64,000 bases of DNA, taken from NCBI GenBank assembly GCA_012931725.1, contig WHSA01000533.1, positions 32,030 through 96,029 on the forward strand. The letters run 5' to 3'. The notes below the pieces were generated by a model. That model made no database searches. It was not told the DNA's origin and worked only from the letters and a program-made list of their open reading frames with translations. A program made the translations under genes and the position numbers. This stretch comes from Litsea cubeba (Eukaryota; Streptophyta; Magnoliopsida; Laurales; Lauraceae). Positions within the stretch are counted from its first letter, which is position 1; each line of letters starts with the position of its first letter. Shown here piece by piece: positions 57,656-64,000 of the stretch.

Positions 57656-58400
57656 CTTCAAGATCTATCCCTTCAACTTGTGCATAGCCTTTACAAACAA
57701 GTCTAGCTTTGTTCCTCACTACTTGTCCTTCCTCATTCAATAATTTCTGAAAACCCACTTGGTACCAATGACATTTTTATTTTTTGGTCTAGGTACAAGC
57801 TCCCAAGTTTTGTTTTTCTCAATCTGATCCAACTCTTCATCATTGCCTTGACCCAACTGTCATCTTTACTTGCTTCTGCAACAGTTTTGGGTTCAACTGT
57901 GGACAACAGAGAGAATAAACTGTTTTCATCCTCCTAGTCTGTACTCCAACCTGTGGATCTCCAATGATAGCAGTTTCGTTAATACCATGATAATTATGCC
58001 ATCTTATTTTCTTTCTTCTCTTTTGAGTTATCGTCCGACTTTCCTTCCTTGTGACTAGGAAAGTTTTCAATTTCATTGTTATCATCAGGATTTTCATACA
58101 TTGGATACTCAATCTCCTGAATATTCTTTGAAATTTTTTTGTTTTCATCAAACTTAACATCTACACTCTCGACTATTTTCTGAAGCCTTTTATTGTAGCA
58201 CTCGTAGGCCTTGCTTCTAGTAGAATAGCCTAGGAAGATACCTTCATCTGCACGATCATCAAACTTTCCAAGATTTTGATCCAAACTTTTTATAAAGCAC
58301 TTACTGCCGAATACCTTGAAGTACTTTTTATAAGCAACCAAAATCATCTGTCGACTGAAACCAACATGAAAACCAACTCACCAAACCCTGCTGAAATTGG
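57656..58400 (-). pseudogene. Copia pol fragment joined to the chromovirus
   Basis: Minus strand: the post-integrase region (FKVFGSKCFI, LGKFDDRADEGIFLGYS), a linker, then the RT start (NEEGQVVRNKARLVCKGYAQ, EGIDLEE), where it meets the chromodomain end-on at about 57,655. Truncated at both ends with internal shifts. It is unrelated to the two other copia elements by sequence. Confidence 0.8.
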
Positions 58401-59947
58401 AGAAGATGATAAAAGTCTTCCTTCTCCCATTCAAAGAAAGCAAGCTTGACAACCTTACACCAACTTCTTTTTTTTTATATTTACTTAATATAAAAACATT
58501 TTTTGTGTCACACTTTTTCTCCTCTCTATGATGATGAATGAATAAACCCCATTTTTCAATTGTAAATAAATGCACACCCAACAATTGTGGGCCCTTCCAT
58601 TAAGACTTTTGCATTCCCATAAAACTTATGCAAAAGGCTTTTGCATTCGAATGAACAAACCCCATTTTCCAATTGTAAATTAATGCACAAGTGGGCTGCA
58701 AATGGGCTGACCTACTATTTGAATCAGATGAAACCGATGGGCCATCTGCTGATTACATTCCAACACATAATGAGACCCACAACAAAGTACCAAGAAGAAG
58801 AATTAATCTCGCAGTGCAGAAAAATTACAGAATTTGTCTCCACTAGAAAATTCATAACTTCCTCTTCCGAGCTCGAAACGACATGATTCTTGAGCCAAAT
58901 AAAAGATCTATCAGAGGGCTACAACTTTCATGCTTTGAGGTTTAACCCAGATTAAAATGGAAAGTAGTGTAAAATCACTTCGAAACTGACTGGTCACAAA
59001 AAAATATAGCAACCTGAGTGAAGCAGAGTTGTCCCACTGTCCGGGCCATAACTTTAAAACCTGAAGTCAGATCGACCTGATTCCACAACAAAAAATCAAG
59101 CCCTCTCACTGATGCACAAAAGTCATGTTTGACCACTTTTTAATTCAGATGTTAGATGTGAAGATATAAGTATAACAACATGCTTAACTGACATGACCTG
59201 AACATGCAGTTGCCCAGTTTTACTTTGAATGCTTGCAACCTTCATCATACTGCTTTCCAACACCATGCCAACACCCTAGGTTTGACAACAATTACAAACT
59301 AAAACAAATGGCTAACAAATACATGGCCTGGTCTATAACAGCCCAAATGAAGTGATAAGTCCATGTCCAATGATATACAGTCCATTTACATTCATAATAA
59401 GTTACAAGTCCATATAATCCAACTTCTCCATCCTAGGGTAATCCACATCCAAACTTAGGCCATAAAAGGCTCGCCTAGCCACAGACACGGGTCGGTGTTC
59501 ACCCAATCATACCACCAGGTCACCTCTAAGTAGTCCTAGGTTCAAGTCATCCATTTTCTATTTAATTAACAGTTATAAGCAATAGTAAGGACAATAGAGT
59601 GACAGTAATGGCATAAATGAGATAAATCTCCAAGTTTATTAATTAATGGGAGATATCAACAGTCCAACCTAAGTAATTGGTCCATCTTCAGGTTCAGGTC
59701 CATCTCGGGTAATTTGATCTCTAAATGAAGTCTCAGATGCCAATGTATATTGTGTTTGGTGCTTCAGAAGTTACAGGCATCATTACAAGACCTAGGTCTT
59801 AATTAGTGGACCCCACGAGTCAAGGTTGAGCCACACCATTGACTCGTGCTTGGCACATCAATAAGTGTCCATTTGGATGGTCAATGGGCCCCACGAACGA
59901 TCACAACATCAGAAACCAAAATATGAGAATAGTCACTGTACACAGTG
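58401..59947. other. Intergenic or unrecognised LTR sequence
   Basis: A block aaaccccattttycaattgta is duplicated at about 58,545 and 58,658. The rest shows no coding structure. Confidence 0.35.
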
Positions 59948-60313
59948 TGACACCCTAAAGCCTGGAGCTCTTCAGATTTCAGGACATCACATTTATCAAG
60001 TCAAGATCACCACATAAATCAAATATGATAAAGAATTGAGCAATGCTTATAATTTATTTGATTCTCAATTTAACTAAAAGAAAAATAACAACAATCTTAA
60101 ACATTAAAATTCATAAAGAAACCAAGTTCATCCTTATTGAAAACAATAATCTATCTATAAAGTTCTAATGTTTAATTCCAATATGACGCTCTCATCAGCC
60201 TTGCAAATTGAAATCCAATCGCTGAACGCCTTCATTTCCAAGCTCCCCCAAAAGACCAGTACCTGAAGCGGGCGAACCACTTGTCAGAAAAACTGGTGAG
60301 TAATACTCCTAAA
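59948..60313 (-). repeat. Inverted end fragment of the chromoviral LTR
   Basis: Reverse complement of 52,533-52,896 with about ten differences, ending TGTGACACC on the plus strand. It is cut at 60,313 by the copia LTR, so the remainder should lie beyond that element's 3' LTR outside the window. Confidence 0.88.
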
Positions 60314-60515
60314 TGTTGGCGTGAGCTGTTAGAATCTATAACTTAGGAAAGTTATAGCTGTAGATGATAATATAGAATCACCCCAATCAAGGGATGACTT
60401 GATCTTTGCCAAAGATAGATGTATAGCCAAAATTAGGATTGGAAGTTCTTCCTATTTATTTGTATTCGCTCAATGTAAAGATAATTGAAAATATACAGAA
60501 ATACAAGGTATGACA
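60314..60515 (+). repeat. 5' LTR of a copia element, 202 bp
   Basis: TGTTGGCG...TATGACA, inserted within the chromoviral LTR fragment, followed immediately by the primer site. The 3' LTR is outside the window. Confidence 0.75.
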
Positions 60516-60527
60516 TGGTATCAGAGC
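60516..60527 (+). promoter_or_regulatory. Primer binding site (initiator tRNA-Met)
   Basis: tggtatcagagc abuts the LTR end, the usual copia primer site. Confidence 0.85.
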
Positions 60528-60581
60528 AGGAATCTGACCAAAAACTCTAGCTTCTCGTGTTTGATTCGTGCCTTCAAGCTA

Positions 60582-63500
60582 TGGCCGACAGTAACTCCGG
60601 TGACCCTCCACTTCATACAGACTCCATCCTTACCACCCTCACCAACCAAATGACCGAAGCTTTATCCAAAGCCCAGGTCTCAACTCAGACCACCGAAAAC
60701 ACGACCGCTCCAATCGGCATCAAGTTGGATGGTTCCAACTACGCCCTCTGGTCCCAGGTTGTTGAAATGTATATCTCTGGCAAAGACAAACTGGGATATA
60801 TCAACGGCGACTGTCCACCACCGCTGCAGGCAGATCCATCCTTTCGAAAATGGCGTACTGATAATGCCATTGTCAAAGGATGGTTGATAAACTCTCTGGA
60901 TCCGACACTCATTGGCAACTTCATCCGATTTCCCACTGCAAAATCGGTCTGGGATGCCATTGCTACGACTTATTTTGATGGCAGTGATACTTCTCAAGTC
61001 TATGAACTCCGGCGCGTGTGGCTCGCTTGCGACAAGCTGGCGGCACCCTTGAAAAATTCTACACCGACCTACAAGGACTTTGGCGGGAAATCGATTTCCG
61101 CCGTCCGAATCCGATGGAATGCGCCACTGACATCCACCACTACAACAACCTACTCCAAGAGGATCGGGTTTACATCTTCCTTGACGGTCTTGATGATCGC
61201 CTCGACAACATTCGCAGCGATGTACTCCAGATTCGCCCAGTTCCTTCCATCGAGCAAGCCTATGCTCATGTTCACAGGGAGGCTCTCCGACAGGAAGTCA
61301 TGAGCGCCGGGAACCCTGACACTGCCTCCGGTGCGGTTCTGGCCACCAAGGGGCTGAAACTGAGTTCAGCTACCTCACCCTCTGTTGTGGTCTCCAGCCA
61401 GCTCACTGGGAAGTCCTCTAAATCACGGACTGTCTCTGATGGAACGAAATGTTCTCATTGTGGCAACCAGCGCCACACAAGTGAGAATTGTTTAAAAAAA
61501 AATGGCTATCCTGATTGGTGGTATGAGTTGCAGGCAAAGAAAAAAAAGGAGATTGGTGCGGATGCAAATACGGGCAAGGTGGCTGTAGTGTCAACCGAAC
61601 CCCACCTTTCCTTAATTCCCCAGGCTGAGTCTTTCCAGGATGTGGGATCCGGCTCCGATATAGGTAACGTTGGTTCTGGTTTAGTTACCTCATCTTGTGA
61701 TGTTGATCGTGGTGCCTGGCTCCTTGACTCCGGAGCCACAGACCACATGACTTTTGTAGCTTCCGACTTTACGACGACATCTCCACCGCGACGCACCAGT
61801 GTTGCAAATGCTAATGGGGTTGTCTCTCCAGTCACAGGGGCTGGATCTGTGTATCTCTCTCCTTCCCTCCAATTGTCGAATACGTTACTTGTACCATCGC
61901 TCTCGCATAAATTGTTGTCTGTTAGTCAAGTTACTACAGACTTAAATTGTGCTGTCCTAATTTATCCTACTTTCTGTCTTCTTCAGGATATTCTCACCAA
62001 GGAGATAATTGGGCGTGGTACTAAAAAGGGGGGGCTATACTACATGGAAGACATCAGTATGGGTCATGCTCATTGCTTACAGAGTGATGGGAGGGAACGA
62101 CAGATTTGGCTATGGCATCGACGGTTGGGGCATCCAAACTTTGGTTATCTGAAACATTTACTACCTAGTCTCTTTTCTAATATGGTGGTGTCTGACTTTA
62201 AATATAATACTTGCATTTTAGCAAAAAGTCATCGTACTTCTTATCCACTAAGTATGAATAAAAGCACTATTCCTTTTGCTCTAGTTCACTCTGATGTATG
62301 GGGTCCCTCCCCTTTTTCTATTGGTTCTGGTGTTCGTTGGTATGCCATTTTTATTGACGATTGTACCCGTATGACTTGGCTTTACTTGATGAAACATAAA
62401 GATGAAGTGTTCACGTGTTTCAATCATTTCATACAATGATCCAGACTCAGTTTTCAACCAAGCTACGAGTTCTTCGCTTGATAATGGTGGCGAATATGTT
62501 AATCAACGCTTCCGCAGTTATTTGAACACCATGGACTCATCCATGAGACATCGTGTCCTCAGACCCCTCAGCAAAACGGCGTTGCTGAGCGGAAGAATCG
62601 CCATATTCTCGAAACTGCACGTGCTTTACTACATGGAGCTCATGTCCCAACTCGATACTGGTCTGATGCGGTGTCTACCGCTGTACATTTACTAAACAGA
62701 CTACCCTCCAAAGTCTTAAATTTTCAGACTCCGCTCTAGGTTCTGGCATCCCATGTCTCCATACCCACATCCCTAATGCTCCCCCCCCCCCCCCCCCGCG
62801 CGTATTTGGCTGTGTGGCTTATGTGCACCTTCACAAAAATCAAAGAACCAAATTGGATCCGTGTGCTCTCCGCTGCCTCTTCTTGGGCTATGCTGTGCAC
62901 AGAAGGGCTATCGATGTTATGATCCCTTTACCCGAGCACCTATGTAACTATGGATGTCAGCTTCTAGAGTCGGACACTTTTTTCGGCCCCCAATTTCTCT
63001 CTTCAGGGGGAGAATCGAGATGAAGCGCATAATTGGTTGCACTATGACTGGCCAAACAGTGAAACAGTCGTGGCTGAGCACCAAGCCCAGGGCCGGTTGA
63101 GCCCACGGGCTGGATGGGACTACTCAGCAGAATACACCTCTAGGAAATGATATGCCTTCCGAAACTGAACCAAGCTCCCCCCCTTTCTTCAATACCTGCA
63201 GACCCATCTCCTGAGAATATCCCTGAGGTAAGCACTCTCGACATGCCTTCAAATATAAATGACGTGAATACTCCTGCTGGATATACATTGCCTTTCAGGG
63301 AAAATCGTGGCAAGCCACGAATAGATACTCTCCTGATATTGAAGAGCGAAGATCAAAGTATCCAATTGCCAACTACGTGTCTACCAGGAGACTATCTGAA
63401 CCCCTCAAAGCATTTGTGTATGTACTGTCCTCAAATCAAGTTCCAGCTGGAGTTCAGGAAGCCTTGTCTGATCCGAAATGGACTCGGGCAATTAAAGAAG

Positions 63501-64000
63501 AAATGGAGGCACTACTAAAAAATGACACATGGACCCTAGTTCCTTACCTGAAGGAAAAAAAGCAGTAGGGTGTAGATGGGTATTTTCCATCAAACACAAG
63601 GCAGATGATCTGTTGAAAGGTACAAAGCAAGACTAGTGGCAAAAGGTATACACAGACATATGGGGTAGACTACCGAGAAACTTTTTCACCAGTTGCGAAA
63701 CTGAATACTGTAAGGATATTGTTATCTCTTGCAGCTAACCTTGACTGGCCATTACATCAATTTGATGTAAAAAATGCCTTTCTACACGGTGACCTTGAAG
63801 AAGAAGTGTATATGGACCTTCCTCCGGGCTACACGGCATCCACTAAAACCAAGGTTGTGTGCAAACTGCGACGAGCACTCTATGGATTAAAACAATCACC
63901 TCGAGCATGGTTTGGGCGGTTTAGTCTGGCAATGAAGAAATACGGGTTCAAGCAAAGCAACTCAGACCATACATTGTTCCTAAAGCAAAATTGGGCAAGG
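60582..64000 (+). pseudogene. Copia gag-pol, frameshifted, 3' part outside the window
   Basis: ATG 60,582 (MADSNSGDPP). Gag with the LDGSNYALWSQVV motif shifts frame near 61,010 and continues (QAGGTLEKFYTDLQGLW). Then come a CCHC knuckle (CSHCGNQRHTSENC), protease WLLDSGATDHMTF (about 61,715), the GAG-pre-integrase LWHRRLGHPNFGYL, and integrase (LVHSDVWGPS), broken near 62,437 before LDNGGEYVNQRF. A run of 17 C's (62,781-62,797) precedes VFGCVAYVHLHKNQ. RT resumes from about 63,570 (GVDYRETFSPVAKLNTVR, FDVKNAFLHGDLEEEVYM, LRRALYGLKQSPRAWF) to the window edge. Several stops show it is not functional. Confidence 0.88.

Overview
This is nuclear DNA of a flowering plant. It is AT-rich and intron-containing, and it is packed with plant-type Ty1/copia and Ty3/gypsy retrotransposons, TRIMs, MITEs, a tRNA-derived SINE and a LINE tail. 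The only clear host gene is a plant leucine-rich-repeat receptor kinase. A second, weaker candidate is one coding exon near 8.0-8.35 kb. I cannot name the species. No rRNA, functional tRNA, CRISPR or bacterial-type operon is visible.

Layout. 1-3.0 kb: 3' part of a copia element with an uninterrupted pol and its 3' LTR. 3.0-14.1 kb: small transposons (a hAT-like 891-bp element with 8-bp duplications, a 142-bp TIR element, a LINE 3' end, two TRIM-like elements, a near-perfect 110-bp hairpin, a SINE with 11-bp duplications), a possible first exon on the minus strand, and degenerate tandem repeats. 14.6-15.9 kb: broken gypsy gag-protease. 17.1-17.9 kb: relic of a receptor-kinase exon. 19.1-20.3 kb: Harbinger-type element with TTA duplications. 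22.2-38.9 kb (minus strand): a MIK2-like LRR receptor kinase, two coding exons, with a TRIM in its intron and a 10,656-bp Tat-type gypsy element inserted in its LRR exon. 41.7-50.5 kb: a minus-strand chromovirus relic, its LTR, a 988-bp TIR element and another LTR-like stretch. 50.5-57.7 kb: a second chromovirus, plus strand, decayed. 57.7-58.4 kb: a minus-strand copia fragment fused to it. 59.9 kb to the end: an inverted chromovirus LTR fragment into which another copia element has inserted, running off the window.

The most informative object is the Tat element at 27,413-38,068. Its two 503-bp LTRs differ at one base as far as I can read, and it is flanked by a 5-bp duplication (aaatc), so it landed recently and split the receptor gene exactly. 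Besides gag-protease and a pol with two RNase H domains, it carries on the opposite strand a separate gene with its own TATA box, plausible introns, a Transposase_28-like (gypsy-type transposon) domain, a long heptad coiled coil and an acidic tail. Gag carries an in-frame TAG, and pol is broken by single-base shifts, one of them at the integrase glutamate. The copy therefore looks unable to move by itself although it moved very recently.

The receptor gene carries three single-base frameshifts as well as the insertion, and its promoter and both splice sites still look good. It is either a pseudogene or a gene damaged partly by assembly errors. Both chromoviral LTR regions contain arrays of short palindromes, and each hosts a copy of the same fold-back MITE with perfect 9-bp target duplications.
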